64,000 bases of DNA from Prostheceraeus crozeri. Taxonomy: Eukaryota > Platyhelminthes > Polycladida > Euryleptidae. Below, piece by piece: positions 1 to 12,347 of the stretch. The position numbers were made by a program, and so were the translations under genes. Where the stretch lies: assembly GCA_907163375.1 (NCBI GenBank), contig CAJQUW010003073.1, positions 12,501-76,500 on the forward strand, written 5' to 3'. The notes below the pieces were generated by a model. It saw only the letters and a program-made list of their open reading frames with translations, was not told the origin of the DNA and ran no database searches. The number at the start of each line of letters is the position of its first letter. Position 1 is the first letter of the stretch.

Positions 1-774
1 TAATTACAAGGTTTCATTTCATGTATAAACACCAAGATAATTCATAAACCGTAGAGGGAGTATAAGGAACCTATATTTGAAATAATGATTATTTAAATTA
101 AATGATTGCTATACTTGAAGGTCTCAATTGGCGGTTGGAATTCTGGTTTGGAAGCTTGTTAAAGTAATTATCTAAGAAATTCAGTTAATTAATATAATAA
201 TAAAAATATTACTGGAGGGTAGTTAAACATTTACCCCTACCTTTCAGTTCACCACAAAATAATTAACATTCAAAATGATGATCAGTAATTGTTTTTCTGT
301 GGAGTGGTTATAGCACATTTACATCCTGCACAAATATCACAAAATGAAAGATATAAGTATTCATAATAAAGAAGAATACTTATTATGAATTTCGATCTGG
401 TCTGGATTGGATAGACGGGTAATTTCCATATGATTATAATAAGCTAAAAAACCCAAAATGTTCATAAAAAAGAACAAAGATTTAATAGAAGTAAAATGTG
501 TTCGCAACTTAATATAAAAATACATTTCATGTTTGGGAAAATATTACTCCTTATATACTGGTAAATGTTTACAATTTTAAATGGGACAAATGTTCTATGC
601 AAAAACGTTAAAAGAATTTTTACCTTAAGTAAAACAATAGATTATGTCAAAAACAGAAAATACAATATAATGAAACGCGGGTAAGATTAATATACCAACC
701 ATAATATTATTTATCAAGACGTTTGTAATATGTACTGAAAAATATGAAATTTAAAAAGACCATTAACGCCCATA

Positions 775-1050
775 ATGATTAATCATAATAATTATAAAGG
801 TTCGGTCCTTGTTACTTCTGAGAGACCAACAGCAGCTACAGATGTTGACAGCAGCAATATCAAATACAAAACAGTCCTACAAGATGTTAACAACAAACAG
901 TCACCAGGATGTTTACAACAACAGGTTATCAACAGCCAGTTACTGCCAAGCAAAACAAATATCAACAGCAGTTACCAACATTTAATTTACAACCGGCACA
1001 AGCAAAATAATTACTATATTATCAAGGTTCATTACAATATTATGTAACAG
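775..1050 (+). other. Gln/Pro-rich low-complexity stretch, possible coding relic
   Basis: The + strand is rich in imperfect CAACAG/CAGCAG-type triplets. One frame gives an interrupted Gln-, Thr- and Pro-rich peptide. An open 90-codon frame exists in another phase but resembles nothing I know. It lies just upstream of the polymerase pseudogene in the same AT-rich element. It may be the remains of a low-complexity extension or an unrelated simple repeat. Confidence 0.3.
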
Positions 1051-1089
1051 GATGTTTACTATTTTTACAAAAACTTCCGCGATCCATTA

Positions 1090-4000
1090 CTAATTTCCCT
1101 TGTCTCACAAAATGTTTGGTGACGAGCTTTAGAACCAAGCAAGCATTAAATAAAAATCACTTGGTAAATTGTTCAAACAAAATGAAGCAGTCAGTAAAAT
1201 ACGTTTTCCAAAAGAAGTATTATTTTAGGAATTACAAACAAATGGCCACTATAAGAGAAAATCAACAGTACCATTTGTAATGATATATTTGGTGATGTTT
1301 GAAGCATTATAATAGTTAAAATTACAGGGACCATAAATGTAATACAATAAATTTATTTGAAAAACAAAAAAACCATTTTGTTGGGGGGAATGTACATTCA
1401 TTCAAATTATCCCAATGTTTGTTTCAATCAGAATATTTAACCAGTTACTATGGCGAGGATAGTGGCTATAAAGTTTGAGTTTGTTAACAACTATAGAGAA
1501 GAATTTGCTGAGGAAAGCGTTTTTTTCCAATTTTGGCTTAAAACAAATATAAACCAATGCTTCCATTAACGTGCTTGGACTGAAAACAATTAGTACAATT
1601 TAATAATGAAAAGAGATTTGTTATTACTGTGGTAAAGAATTAGTCACTGAATTATGGCGAAGCGACGGCTCTGCCGACCAAATAGGATCAAAGGAATCAT
1701 GATCAACTCTAAATGGTTTTATATAGAGGTTGCAAGCACAGAAATTCTTATGTAATCTTAATGCAAATAAATTTAGATATAACTTTTGCTTTCCTTTATA
1801 TTTCTATAATTGGTTCTAAGTTATGATTTACATCTAATTAACTTAAATAGGAGTTATTCTCTTCGGAAAAATATTACAGCAATTAAGAAACGAAACATAC
1901 TGTGTAAAACAGAAGAAGAATTAACTTCTCAATGCAAAATTTGGTTGTATTAGAATATTAGATGCATTTAGATTTTTTACTCCTTATTCATTTGGAAAGG
2001 CCATTTGGGTAAAAAATTAAACAATACCGTGAAACAATGTTTAAAGTATTAAATAAAGTATAACTTGAGTCCTCTTTTCTTAAAAGGCATATTTCCTATA
2101 TGAGTTAATTTAACTGGAGACATAAAAAACAACAGGATAAATGAAATAATGGAAAAGAACAAACAACTTCCACGACGTAACAAATTTAAAACAACACATT
2201 TGAAAAAACAATCAGGAACTATCAGATAGGAAGAGTTTATGCCAGAAGCACAGAAGAATTGGAAAGAGTTAAATTGTGAGAACCATGTTACGATTTACAC
2301 AATGAAGTATCTTCCAGATAAGAATGTGTTAATACTAGCTGATATATTTGAAAAATATTTCGTGATATGTGTATTGGAATATTATGGAATAGATCCATGT
2401 TATTGCCTCTTATTCGACACCAGGTTGAACATGGTTAGGCAGGACTTAAACAAGAATTAACTGGGGTGTTTCAAGGCGATGGCTCTAGGACAAAGGCCGT
2501 TAAACTTGAATTACTTATAAAGAAAATTCTTATTACGATAAATTGCTATTTTTTTGGAATCTGGAATTAGAAGGCGGGAGAGTTTCATCAGTTTTAGGTA
2601 ATAGATATGTTAAATGTTTACAATAAGAAAGTGAATCCTCGATACTTATGGATTAATGTAACCTTTGTCACCAGAGGAGAAAGAAAAGATATTAGAAATT
2701 TTTCGAACCGAAAACGAGGAAGGAGTAGAAAAACGTTTTTGAATAATGCAATTTGATGAGTTCTTATGAGAGAGTGAAACTATTTGTTTATTATTTATGA
2801 TTTTAATTAGTTTATATTCTTCTTGTTATGATACAAAGAATTGCCTTACCAGTGGTGGAGATTGGAGTGGTTCGTGACAAATTAGGTTTATGAAACGTTA
2901 CTGTTGAAGATGGATATGGATATGTTGTATGAAGTTTGACTTTAAAGAGTACCCTGATGTACTAAAAGCGTACGACAAAGTAATTTTCCCGTTCTGTCCT
3001 GGAAAATAAAATACCTAAATATGGATGGACTTTACAGATTATCAAAAAAGACCATTTAAATCCCTCCATAAGTACCAGGACAACCAAGAAAACTCATGTT
3101 ATACTCAAAAAGTGATAAAAGAAAAAATATGTTATTGATGGGAAGGATGTTAGAATTGGTATTTTAGGGTTTCATGGAACTGATTATCACTAAAATTCAC
3201 CGGGAAAAAATTAGTATATAAGAAATATCTAAGTGGTTACAAAAAATTATATAGAATTTAAATATAGAGAAAAACGTAAAAATAGGCTAATGTGAGAAAA
3301 TAAAGATGACTTTGGTAATTATTTTTATTAACATTAATGAATAACGCATTTTATGGAAAGACTTTAGAGAATGTACGTTAACAGGACAAAACATTAGAAA
3401 AATAGTTTATAATAAAGAATCGTTTCCAAAATTTAACTAGGGAAACCAACATATAAAATAGAACTAACTTAGATTCAGTGATGTGAAACTTTGTTGCTGG
3501 TTCATCTAAGGGAAAGAAGCATTGTGAAAAAACATGATAAGTTTAATTTTATTAGGATTCACTATATTTAGGAACTAGCCAAAACTATTTATGTATACAT
3601 TTATATAAAAATTATTGATCCAATTTATGCACCTTGCTTATGGATGAAAACTATAAACATTCACTTCCAGCGATACCGGGATTCTGTTTTCTTAGAATTA
3701 ACAATTACCATTTTAATTCTTCACTTTGTTTAAAGGAAATAGATTAAAAATAAAAGATATCATTCATCCTTCTGATTTATGGTAAAGTGAAAGATGAACC
3801 TAGAAGGAAATTGAGGAGTACATGAACAGAATGCTGTATTTCTTAAATCTAAAATGTTCTTGTTATACAACTAGTAAATATTAGGCGTCATCGGAGTGAT
3901 GTCTTCCAGGGCTTCTTGCCTGTTTAAAAACACATAAATAACCATTTTAAAAAGGAATTTTACCAAAGGCTTTTCAGGTAGCTAAAACCAAATAAACATT

Positions 4001-4330
4001 TCAAGATTATAAGGGAATGACTTTATTTAATAATGAAATAAAAAAACATGAATTGTAATTATAGGACTTAATTCAAGGAAAACATAAAATGTATTTAAAA
4101 GAAGAACATAATATTGGGCAACCTTTGGATCAATGAACTTCTCATTAAAATCAAAAATTGTAAAAATAAAAATTTCTAAATAAAAACATATGAAAACAAA
4201 ATCAGAAAAAATACAAAAATAAAGTGTAGATCCATTTGATCGATAAAAGGAAAGATTTTTGCCTGGATGGAATAACTACTTTACCTTTTAATTTCTTTAA
4301 CATTCTAGTAAGGGGCAAAGCCCCTCGAGG
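1090..4330 (+). pseudogene. Protein-primed DNA polymerase B (pPolB), broken
   Basis: Polymerase B that replicates Polinton/Maverick DNA from a protein primer. The decayed frames follow the family order. A C2H2-like finger (about 1105-1180) comes first, then a PFV...FEAL exonuclease I motif (about 1265-1310). Next is a degraded Cys...H...YRG...NLN finger (about 1620-1760). A short clean open frame at 2239-2460 contains the LxLADIFEKY exonuclease III signature. Further on come FDFKEYPD (about 2935), NNAFYGKTLEN (polymerase B motif, about 3340), and a final DKR...DGITTL block near 4250-4300. Dozens of stops and frameshifts rule out function. The identification rests on motif order by eye. The motifs are quoted separately and not joined. 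Confidence 0.7.
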
Positions 4331-5219
4331 CGAAGGCCTAAGTCCAAAAAGCTCTAGTCAGAGAACAAATGTTCTATAAACTCTATCATGTACTTTTTTA
4401 TCAATAATTGACTTGTGATAAAAAAAAACCATAGTCGTTTGGCCCAAGCATTGTTTACACGATTGTTTAAATTTCATCTTTTATCTCTCTTATACATAAG
4501 TCTCTTAACAAATCACTTAGGTTTCTTTGGTTGATTTCGAAAAGCATAAAAATATTAGCATTCTTTCTAATAACACTTCCATCTAAGGAATACATACTTT
4601 GTGGTCAAATAAAAAGACCAACTACAGTTTATTGTGTCTCCCTCTTGTTAATAATAATTTCTCTGCACTGCCTGATTTATCTGTCATTAACACAATCATC
4701 ATATCACACCACACAATGTTTTTTCGTTTCTTATTTAGTTTTTACTTAGGATCATTGCATATTGCCGACTATTCATCTATTAATTGTATCGATATGTGGG
4801 TTATTTCTATTGGGTTTCTACTAGTTGTTTATTTTTTCGCTGGGCTTCTTCACACCAGGAACTTATTTCTTCTTCATACTCCGATTTTATCCCATATTTC
4901 TTCAAAACAGTTGAAGCTATAGTTGATTTTGTAAGATTATTTTCAAAAAACACATGTTTCAAAAAATTGATAAATAGGGTTGTTGCTGCTGTTGTTGTAT
5001 AAATGATTAAGATTGTTATAATCCAAAATTTGGTGTGTCGTGAGAAATTTTTAAATAATAGATATTGGTTTTTTCCAACAACCTGATCTTCACAAACTAA
5101 ATAAACTGATATAAAAAAACTTTATTTGGACAAGTTCATGGATTGATGATTGAATTTCTACTTTCTTGTTTAGTGGATATTTTTTCACAAAACTGCTATT
5201 CACTCATTTTTTTTACGTC
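4331..5219. other. AT-rich spacer with unassigned decayed frames
   Basis: This spacer lies between the two convergent Polinton gene sets. The + strand has overlapping hydrophobic frames of 72-107 codons (4531-5002). The - strand gives a more soluble, interrupted reading (about 4750-5010) that might be another element gene. I recognise neither. A short GC-rich inverted motif (CCCCTCGAGG, near 4320) marks the end of the polymerase homology. Confidence 0.3.
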
Positions 5220-7230
5220 AATATTTTTTTAATTCATGACCTCCCGAACCAAAAGATCTATCTTTAATTTCTTTCGCCTTCCAAAATTTATTTCCTTTCC
5301 TTTCTCATCTTGTTATTCTAATTGTAATTGAATTAATTGTTTTTCTTGTAACAGGGAAATATTATTAATGATTTTGGGATTACATTCAAACTGTTAACCA
5401 ATCGGAACTGTAAATGCTGGATAACTGAAGATATTATTTGACAGCTTTCCATTAACATAACCACCTTCTATAATATCACTATTTGAACGTTGATTGAATT
5501 TATTTCAGTTACTTTAGGTATATTTTCACTTATATGAAAACCTTTTGTGTATAGAGTTTCTTTTTAATTCCTTAAGAGTCTTGATAAAGATTTGTCAATA
5601 TTAAAAAATCAACTTGATGATCTTCATCTAAAAGTAAGAGAAAATTTATTTACTGCAGGTTCAACTGCGAAATGTAATTGTTTCTTGTCTTTAAATTGTA
5701 TGCCTAAATGTCTTTTTATTTCATTGGAAATCCGAGTTCAACTTCATAAGAGCCCCAGGAAGGGAAAAAGTTAATTCTTTCCAAGTTTTACCTTTGTCAT
5801 TAGGGAATATTTAAATCGGTCATTTACATCTTTGATATAATATTTTGTATAGTGTTAAATGTTGAAAAAACTAGTTAGAGTGCTTACTTTCATAATATGT
5901 TTTGTCTTGTCTCTAAGTGAAATATTAGAGATCTAAATGACAGGTATGGGATGAAATAGTTGTTATAAAAATTTTAATTGTCGTTACTAATATTTTGGAT
6001 GAGGGTTTAAAAAAAAATTCTCGGTTAAATTTTTCTAAAATGCTTTATTAATTTTTTCTAGTTTCTGCCGGAAGACATTTTTTATAAAACTAAATTAATT
6101 TAGCTAAGCTTTTGGTGTCTTTTTTTTTTTTCCACTAATTAATTTTCTTTTCCGTTAGGTCTTTTTAATAAAATAAAAAAAAAAAAAAAGATTGCAGTAT
6201 TATATGTATTGTATTCGTTTTTTAAAGTCAAGTAACTTGAGTTATGTCCTTCTTTTGGTTGCAGCTATAAAATCTTTAGTTCTTTTCTAATCTGTTTTAT
6301 TAATTCATTGTGATCATTTCGGACAAGGAAAACCGTTGTCTCTTTTAGAACCTGTTCCTGTTTTTGGAGTAAACTAGGGTTCGGTGTTGGGAACACCTTG
6401 GTTAGATGGTTGGGAGAAAGCAAAGCCATTGGTTGGTTGGGAATAACCAGTCGGTGTTGGAATAACCAGTTTCTTGCTGGGCAAAAAGAAAGCAGCTGTT
6501 AATATTGGGTATCTTTTGTTCTTTCCTGTTTTACTTGGTACTAAGACGGTTTGGATAATAAGTCATCGCAAAGTTGTATAAACCGCCTTAAGAGTTTTTA
6601 CAGTTTCCAACCCTATCTAAAAACATAGTTTTGTATTTCAGAGTAGATCATCAGTGTATGATAAGTTTATCTAATCTTCGATGGGATCTGAGATCCTCTT
6701 TAAGAAATAGCACGGAAATTTTTGTCTAAACTGAAAGGTGTTTGTTGGTGTCTGGTGCAAAAATTAATAACTTTCTTTGTGAATTTATAAATAATTATTC
6801 TTCTCTCTCTTCTCCACCTAAGTAAAATTCTAAGAAATGGCTTTCCATCTATAAATGAAGTAGAATGTTCAAAGAGCATAGATTTGGGTAAGTTCTTTTC
6901 TATGTTTGCTTCTAACAAACCATAATCATCTATGATGGTTTTGTTCTTGCACTGGAATCCGCTATATCTAATTTGTTTTTTTCATCATGCAACTACAAGT
7001 TCTTTCTTACTATCAATGAACTGCGAGGTTCTTTCTTAATATCAGATTTAAATTTGGTCAAAAATCTAAATTGGATTTTGTCTTTTCAATCTCTGAGTGA
7101 ACACCAGCTTTGGTGTAGCATTTAGGATATATGTCTATGTTTTTTCTTCATAATATTTTTCTGTTTTATTAATTCTTCTAGTTGTTTTATTTTTGCCTCA
7201 TTTTTAGTGTTCATTATTTTATAAGATTAA
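5220..7230 (-). pseudogene. Polinton-associated structural/late gene remnants
   Basis: Read on the minus strand, at least two degraded coding blocks appear. Around 7230-6700 there is a short ATG-initiated, Lys/Glu-rich coiled-coil-like N-terminus (near 7210) followed by a charged stretch. Near 6300 is a block with an NELIKQIRKELK core. Around 5500-5225 is a block with IIEGGYVNGKLSN followed by a KGKEINF core. These resemble uncharacterised proteins that recur beside pPolB genes in Polinton-like elements. I cannot assign capsid or other functions. Frames are broken throughout. The opposite orientation to the polymerase fits a convergent viral gene layout. Confidence 0.45.
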
Positions 7231-8300
7231 TATGTTGAATTTTGTTTAAACCTTGGTTTTTAGCATAAGAGGACACCAGCAAAAAACACTGCACATACCA
7301 CTGCACCAAAGGTGTGAGAAACTTGAAAAGAGTCGGACTTTACTGATGCCTCTAACGTTTTTACTAAAGTTCTTATTTCTTCTAAAAAAAAGCTTCACTG
7401 TTTGTTTACTTTGTCGTTGAGGTTTAACAGGAAGTTAATTTTAGTTGCTTCTCTAGCTATTTGATCAAAAATTCTTTTCAACTCTCATCTAACGTATTAA
7501 ACCATTGTCAATCACTACCACTCTCTGGAAGTAGTAATGATAGTTTATCATATACTTCTTCTTGACATGTGCATGTTTCTTAGTTAAGGATTTTCGTTTT
7601 TCTTAAGACATTTACAGGATTTATCTATCCCACTGTTGCAAGTGAACGTTGTGAAGAACACCATTGTTGCCTGTTAACAGCCAGAGTAGCGGACAAAAAA
7701 CAGGAATTGTAAGAAAACGCCAGGACGGATAAATGGACAATAGTGGAGAAGCGCGCTAAAGAAAATTGTTTTTAAAACATAACACCAACGCCTTGTGTCA
7801 CATTCTTAGATATGGGGTCCATCGATTTTTCTTAATTTTAATTATAATGTTCTAGTTTATGTAATAATTTGGGCTTTCCCTTATATCTTTCATGTACCTG
7901 ACTCTATCTTTGTGTTTTGCTTATATCCATTTCAATTTGGGAAACCGGAAGGTTTTTATGTCCTATGATAATGAAGGATTAATAAAGGGGCTGGACGCGG
8001 TTCTTTTGTTTTTTTTTCATTCTTCCATTTCTTAAATGGGAATATTTTTGTTCATGGGTTCATACTTAAGGTTTTTACTTTCCTATTTTGTATCTATTTT
8101 AGCCCGTGAAATTGGTGTTTTTAGAGGTAACTTTACTATTTGGCATCTCATTTAGTCCTGAAAAAATTAGTGATTTTAGAGGTAGTTTCCTATTTTGTAT
8201 TTTCTTTTTTATTTTTGGTATCTATTTTAGCATGTTTTTTTTATAATTTCGGGGGGTTCCTATTTTTTTTTTTTTTCTACTTGTCTCTGGTCGTCCGTTC

Positions 8301-9734
8301 CAAAAAAATGACACTACTATGAAAATTATTTCATCTTCCATGCGTAAAATCGGCAAACTGTGCCGATTTACTGTGGGTGCCAATTTTTATGCTTGGGAGA
8401 ACTTGTAAGAGTTGCCCGATTTACGGATTTCTGCAAGCCCACACACGGTGTTGTGCTGTCCTGTATGAAAAACTTCCCGTGAAGAAACAGCAGCCTCAAA
8501 TGAATTGCCAAATGAATTGCGCTTTTGCGCTATCGAAATTACAATGAAATCTATCAGTCCTGAGACTGTATAGAGTGTGGAACTATTCGTGAAAAATCTT
8601 ATTCGTGCTCTAGATATCTCACCAATGGCTAGAAATAGAAGGTTGGAAAAGAAGCCCTTTTCAAAAAGGGAATTACCCAAATTCACGGTCGTTTTCGATG
8701 GATAGCGAAAATAGGACGGATAAATGGCTACTCCTAAAACAGACGCAACAATGTGTTCCTCAGCAGGGTTTTCAACTTTCAAAAAGAATTTTTTTCTTTT
8801 TGATTCGTCTCAGCTTTCTTCGTAGCGTTTGAGTACTAGGCAAACATTTTCTGCGTTGCAGCAACAGAATGTGACAAAACAGATTTAATGCACCGATTAA
8901 AATCGGGCTGTTTTAATGTTAGGGAATTGTATACACACCAATAAATTAACATGCGTTTTTCTTCTTGTCAGGATGTTCTGTGAATTTCCATGTACATTCT
9001 ATATACATTTTGAGATCACTCAAAAAAGGAAAATACAAGTTAGCTGCCGCCAGTAAATATGCCATAGCTGCCGCTATATGTAGACATGTATTGAAGTATC
9101 TCTAACTTACCACATTGCTGACCGGAAAATCTGGTCCTAGATATATGGTATGGAGGGAATTTTGTCTTTTGCCAAGGAGGTTTGTCATTTTTGTCTCTTT
9201 CATCTTGTGCCCACTTGTCAAAGAAACAGAAATGTTGACTGACTATGCTCCTCGAGAAGCCGCAGGCAGGAGCTCCTCTGGTTTGTAAATCACAGGCTGT
9301 GTTTAAAATCTTTATATAGATTCACACGAATTGGGAGGTGGACGAGATTTGCTAAATAATTGTCCAATCAGAGTTGCTGTCGGCATAATTGGCGAGAACA
9401 TGCCGGACACTTCCCGATGTTCTAATCATGTCGGTGCAAGCCGTCACTTAAACCGATGGGTACCGACAACCCTACTGTGGTCGGGCATTCACTTCGGTGC
9501 GCCGACACGGTTGACAGCCGGACACTGCACGGACTATTTGCCGAGTAATCAGCCCGTACGTTTTTATTTTTCAACGGGTAGATTTTGTGTAGTTCTATCA
9601 AATATTGGACTATTTGTATCGGTGATTCGAACCACCAGGCTGCGGCTAGGATCTACGTTTTGGAGTATATTCTATCAAAATGGCTACTTGTAATGGGTTT
9701 CAAAAATTGGCAATGAAAAAGCGAATCATGTACT
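8301..9734. other. No recognisable gene
   Basis: Base composition rises in GC here compared with the preceding 8.3 kb. A 131-codon open frame on - (8387-8782) and a 120-codon frame on + (9331-9693) are present. Neither shows a known motif, splice signals or codon bias that I can defend. I treat both as chance frames. Confidence 0.4.
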
Positions 9735-10231
9735 TTATACACAGAGACTCCCCCCAAGTAGGTCAACACAGTCACTTTTCCAAAAGAAAATCAAATTCCA
9801 GGGAAATAATTTTCGGGTTACCAAACACTGTAAATGAACATTCTCATTGTTTATTGTAACATCAATTTCTGAAGTTCCGTGACATACTTTAATAAAGCCA
9901 TTCATGTTCTGAACAGTATGAGGCTTATTAAAAAATTGAGTTTTGCTAACTAATTTTGATGAAATTATTGATTTCGAGCACCCTGTGTCGATCATAGCTT
10001 TTATCGACAAATTGTTAAATTCTACATACAACGAAGGTACTTTAGCGCTATCAGACTTAAGGAAACCACTGGCGTAAATTTCAGCGGCTTCCTCTACACG
10101 TTTTTTTGTTCAGGTGTGGACTTGTTCTCAAAGGCATTTTTTGGACAGTTAGCAATTATGTGATTTACTTCGCCACATCGGAAACAACGTCGCTCTTTCA
10201 ATGACGGACAGCGATGACTTGACGACTATCA
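9735..10231 (-). pseudogene. Retrotransposon gag zinc knuckle plus aspartic protease fragment
   Basis: On the minus strand a CCHC zinc knuckle (CFRCGEVNHIIANC, about 10150-10195) is followed by a retropepsin-like domain. The protease has the active-site motif IDTGCSKSIIS (about 9960-9990) and a WKSDCVDLLGG block near its end (about 9750). This order (Gag tail, then protease) is that of an LTR retrotransposon, most likely Gypsy-type. The frame shifts between knuckle and protease. The fragment stops with no reverse transcriptase following. Its upstream end abuts the 10246-11875 insertion, so it was probably cut or already truncated there. Confidence 0.65.
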
Positions 10232-10241
10232 TATGATTGCT

Positions 10242-10245
10242 ATCA
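10242..10245. repeat. Target-site duplication, left copy
   Basis: ATCA immediately left of the left LTR matches ATCA at 11876-11879 right of the right LTR. Confidence 0.75.
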
Positions 10246-10691
10246 TGTAATGAACGGATCCTGAGGGGTAGCGTGAGGACCCTATTGGCTTAAAGGAATG
10301 CATTCTAACAAAGGGTTAATACATAATAGGCTAACTGTTAATAGCTTATTTACATTGATTGAGCCCGGCAGCTCTGGTAACTCACCACAAGGCATTATCC
10401 ACAACGTGACATCAGTACAACATTATGGAAGACATCCCTAATTCACTCTGGGAATATTCACAAGAAGGGAAGAACCACTAATATAAGTTGGGAAGATGAC
10501 TCGAGTCTATGTACAAAGGGAAGAATAAAGGGGAAAGCTCTCAACAGAGCTTACTCAGATTAACCATCTGAGACCTAGTTCTGCGTGCAACCCGCACGCA
10601 GACATAAACGAAAGTGAACTCTGTGTTCAAATTGGCTCCAGGTTAGTCACCTTTGTCCAGATAAACACTCGCTATATCTCGTTATATTACA
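10246..10691 (-). repeat. LTR (3' LTR in element orientation)
   Basis: It begins TGTAAT and ends ATTACA on the + strand, giving the TG...CA ends with short inverted terminal bases usual for LTRs. It is repeated at 11428-11875. Confidence 0.88.
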
Positions 10692-10878
10692 CTACCTCCC
10701 CCTCTTTCACAGTGATCGTCCCGATCACAATAAGGGGACCAAGGCCAGTACTCAGAGGTTTCAACCGTAATTCACACCATTGAAGGGTATTCATCTGATT
10801 GTCGGATCCGTAACTGACTTGAATTCTATAGCAAACTCTTATAACCGGAGTTGCAGGGGCCCAATCTGGCATCGCCAA
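10687..10878 (-). pseudogene. Short C-terminal polyprotein remnant
   Basis: A 63-codon minus frame ends inside the polypurine tract, the usual place for the end of a Gypsy-type pol (or env) frame. No integrase residues are visible. It may be only the tail left after the internal deletion. Confidence 0.35.
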
Positions 10879-11427
10879 CGATGGGTCTGCCGAAGCTTAA
10901 AATCTCGGCGGTCTCAAGAATGTAGCCGGTTGGAAAAAAACTTCGATCAAAATTGAGCAGATTTGACATTTACTTTTGGCTGATTTCGGGATCGTTGGTC
11001 GGATCACATACCGCAACACAATACTCACACGCCGCAGCGCAAGGGAAAACCGCAGTTAACTCGACATAATTTTTGCCATTTCCAGGCTTTGTTGGGATCC
11101 CTGTCCTCAAACATGGGTCGCAGCTTAACTCGGTAGTGCCAAATCACTTGACACCACATTCATTTAGCTCAATAATTCTCCTCTGACTCAAAAATCTGAA
11201 CAAGCGTCTTAAGAAATACCTCAACTGGAAATAAAACGAGTACTACGTGGCCTATATATACCGTCTCCGGCTCCGCCAGAGAAAAACCGTGATAATAGCA
11301 TTTTCTATTAATGCTGCCGGGCTTTAGTAAGTAGCCTATTTCTAACTAAAGCGTGTATTTTCTAAAGAAGCGTGAATTCTATCAATAAGAGCACCAATAT
11401 AGCGTTCTTAACAGCGCTGCCACCAGT

Positions 11428-11875
11428 TGTAATGAACGGATCCTGAGGTAGGTAGCGTGAGGACCCTATTGGCTTAAAGGAATGCATTCTAACAAAGGGT
11501 TAATACATAATAGGCTAACCGTTAATAGCTTACTTACATTGATTGAGCCCGGCAGCTCTGGTAACTCACCACAAGGCATTATCCACAACGTGACATCAGT
11601 ACAACATTAGGGAAGACATCCCTAATTCACTCTGGGAATATTCACAAGAAGGGAAGAACCACTAATATAAGTTGGGAAGATGACTCGAGTCTATGTACAA
11701 AGGGAAGAATAAAGGGGAAAGCTCTCAACAGAGCTTACTCAGATTAACCATCTGAGACCTAGTTCTGCGTGCAACCCGCACGCAGACATAAACGAAAGTG
11801 AACTCTGTGTTCAAATTGGCTCCAGGTTAGTCACCTTTGTCCAGATAAACACTCGCTATATCTCGTTATATTACA
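11428..11875 (-). repeat. LTR (5' LTR in element orientation)
   Basis: Direct repeat of 10246-10691 with the same TGTAAT...ATTACA ends, followed by ATCA (11876-11879). It should carry the element's promoter and polyadenylation signals, but I cannot place them exactly. Confidence 0.88.
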
Positions 11876-11879
11876 ATCA

Positions 11880-12345
11880 AACCAGATAACTATTGATTCA
11901 TAAGTTCATGAAGTCATTTCACTTAATTAAAACAAATGTTAATCAATGTACAAGAATACAAAATACGAGATAAACCACATGACTCTTACATTTTGTTTAA
12001 ATTAATTAAAAGTTTCTTTGCTATAAAATATGCAGATTTTGGAAATAAGTGAAGGATAGATGATTCTGAATATTTTCTCTTAGATATATTTATTACGAAA
12101 TTATATTTTTTTAAAAAAATTATTGATGAAATAAAGTCAGGTGGAGTTTCAGACTAGCAGGTACATAGCAGTGATATTCTAATTAAATATTAGAATTTAC
12201 ATGATATCTGCTCCAGTGAGCTCTGATTTGCAATTTAATGAAGAACTCAGGGCTACAACACCTTAGCGTTGTCCTAGTACTTCTCATAATGCATTGCAAT
12301 GTTATAGGTATGAGTATGATGCCTACAATCTACGACTTCGATTAT
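11880..12345. other. AT-rich spacer, nothing recognised
   Basis: No open frame, repeat or RNA signal that I can support. Confidence 0.4.
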
Positions 12346-12347
12346 TT

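Larger units (their letters stand above)
1..8300. mobile_element. Decayed Polinton/Maverick-like (adintovirus-like) element
   Basis: This block is visibly more AT-rich than the rest of the window. It carries two convergent sets of broken genes: a protein-primed family B DNA polymerase on + and Polinton-associated late genes on -. That combination is typical of Polintons/Mavericks and their virus relatives. Every frame is interrupted by many stops and indels, so it is an old endogenous copy. I did not find an integrase, packaging ATPase, capsid protease or terminal inverted repeats. The outer limits are therefore inferred from the composition change near 8.3 kb, and the left end may lie outside the window. 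Bases 1-770 show nothing else. Confidence 0.65.
10246..11875 (-). mobile_element. Internally deleted LTR retrotransposon (Gypsy-like)
   Basis: Two near-identical LTRs (446 and 448 bp) flank about 736 bp of internal DNA. Element polarity is minus. Next to the left LTR lies a purine tract when read on - (AAAGAGGGGGAGGTAG, 10692-10707), the expected polypurine tract. Next to the right LTR the minus strand begins ACTGGTGGCAGCGC (about 11403-11427), the expected primer-binding zone. A 4-bp ATCA duplication flanks the whole. The internal region lacks gag, reverse transcriptase and integrase motifs, so the copy is non-autonomous. By eye the LTRs differ by about three substitutions and one 2-bp indel, so it is young. 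Confidence 0.85.

Noticed and set aside
8387..8782. 131-codon minus frame as a gene
   Set aside because: No motif, no splice or promoter context, and a composition that gives no coding signal by eye.
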